Of a DNA stretch of 6,193 nt, positions 5,977 through 6,193 are shown in pieces (positions within the stretch are counted from its first letter, which is position 1; every line of letters starts with the position of its first letter). The DNA is from Planctomycetaceae bacterium (GTDB lineage: Bacteria > Planctomycetota > Planctomycetia > Pirellulales > Pirellulaceae), in assembly GCA_007695205.1 (NCBI GenBank), contig REEF01000802.1, forward strand, positions 1 through 6,193. The letters run 5' to 3'. Below the pieces are notes generated by a model. That model ran no database searches and had not been told where the DNA came from. It worked only from the letters and a program-made list of their open reading frames with translations. The translations under genes were made by a program, and so were the position numbers.

Positions 5977-6053
5977 GAAACGGGGACAGCCAGCTTTGGA
6001 AACGGGGACAGCCAGCTTTGAAACGGAAACGGAAACGGGGACAGCCAGCTTTT
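5977..6053 (+). repeat. Array of three copies of the dispersed repeat with GAAACG linkers
   Basis: Two exact 22-base units abut at 5977-5998 and 5999-6020, each starting GAAACGGGGACAG and ending CCAGCTTTG. A third copy at 6032-6053 differs only in its last base. Units two and three are joined by two GAAACG hexamers (6020-6031), and the third unit also opens with GAAACG. A further GAAACG lies at 5969-5974. The same core occurs at 285-304. I associate such CAGCCAGC-type tracts with planctomycete intergenic repeats, from memory. The lack of unique spacers rules out a CRISPR array. Confidence 0.85.
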
Positions 6054-6096
6054 TCACCAACATAGCACTTACGTGGGCCTATCAGATGGTTCTTGA

Positions 6097-6192
6097 GGGC
6101 TGCACCGCAAGTTCTGGAGGAAAGTCGACAACGAACGGGACTACGGCCAACTCATCAGAAGAGCGGGATTTCAGCGGCTTGACAGGGACATG
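6097..6192 (+). pseudogene. Possible coding fragment at right edge, family not recognised
   Basis: The frame in phase with 6097 is open to the window edge for 32 codons. It includes LHRKFWRKVDNERDYG and LIRRAGFQRLDRDM, which read like ordinary protein. Codon positions 1, 2 and 3 have about 56, 41 and 75 percent G+C by hand count, the pattern of real GC-rich bacterial genes. A TGA at 6094-6096 precedes it and no start codon follows, so it would be a truncated or frameshifted gene. Adding one G to the run at 6096-6098 would join it to the open frame upstream (TWAYQMVLEG). With so few codons, chance is possible. Confidence 0.25.
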
Positions 6193-6193
6193 G

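Noticed and set aside
5977..6053. Repeats read as a CRISPR array
   Set aside because: Two units abut with no spacer, the third is separated only by GAAACG repeats, and there are no cas genes.
6179..6193. TTGACAGGG as a second promoter like the one at 2233
   Set aside because: The -10 region would lie beyond the window, so a -35 hexamer alone is not enough.

Overview
The window is GC-rich bacterial DNA. It holds two complete, divergently transcribed genes between gene-poor flanks full of short repeats. It looks like a planctomycete (Pirellulales-like) accessory locus. The reasons are a Tat-exported Gfo/Idh/MocA oxidoreductase, a very large secreted multidomain flavoprotein, a DUF104-like small protein at the edge, and dispersed repeats of a kind I associate with that phylum. 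This assignment is inference from gene style, not from a marker gene.

Layout. Positions 1-138 (minus) hold the N-terminal part of a small antitoxin-like protein, with a plausible sigma70-type promoter at 188-215. Positions 139-838 hold no intact gene. They contain one copy of a 20-bp repeat (285-304), an inverted pair of TTTCTGCC-type repeats (433-454 and 749-770), and a short relic of an rdgB/HAM1 pyrophosphatase gene (613-717). Positions 839-2083 (minus) encode a 414-residue Tat-exported NAD(P)-dependent Gfo/Idh/MocA oxidoreductase. Positions 2084-2474 are the divergent intergenic region. It carries a 14-bp perfect palindrome, a near-consensus promoter firing rightward, and a 105-bp inverted-repeat element starting within a few bases of the promoter's -10 box. 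Positions 2475-5927 (plus) encode a 1150-residue secreted protein with two flavoprotein halves, a discoidin-like insert in the first half and a HEAT-like alpha-helical tail. Positions 5928-6193 hold a 19-bp tandem duplication across the stop codon, three more copies of the 20-bp repeat core and a possible coding fragment running off the edge.

How the genes may work together. Both intact products carry export signals (Tat for the NAD(P) enzyme, Sec for the flavoprotein), and both start codons follow an identical GGGGAG ribosome-binding site. Both are redox enzymes, so a shared role in extracytoplasmic oxidation or breakdown of a carbohydrate-like substrate is reasonable but unproven. No substrate can be read from the sequence. 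I found no rRNA, tRNA, CRISPR array or intact transposase.
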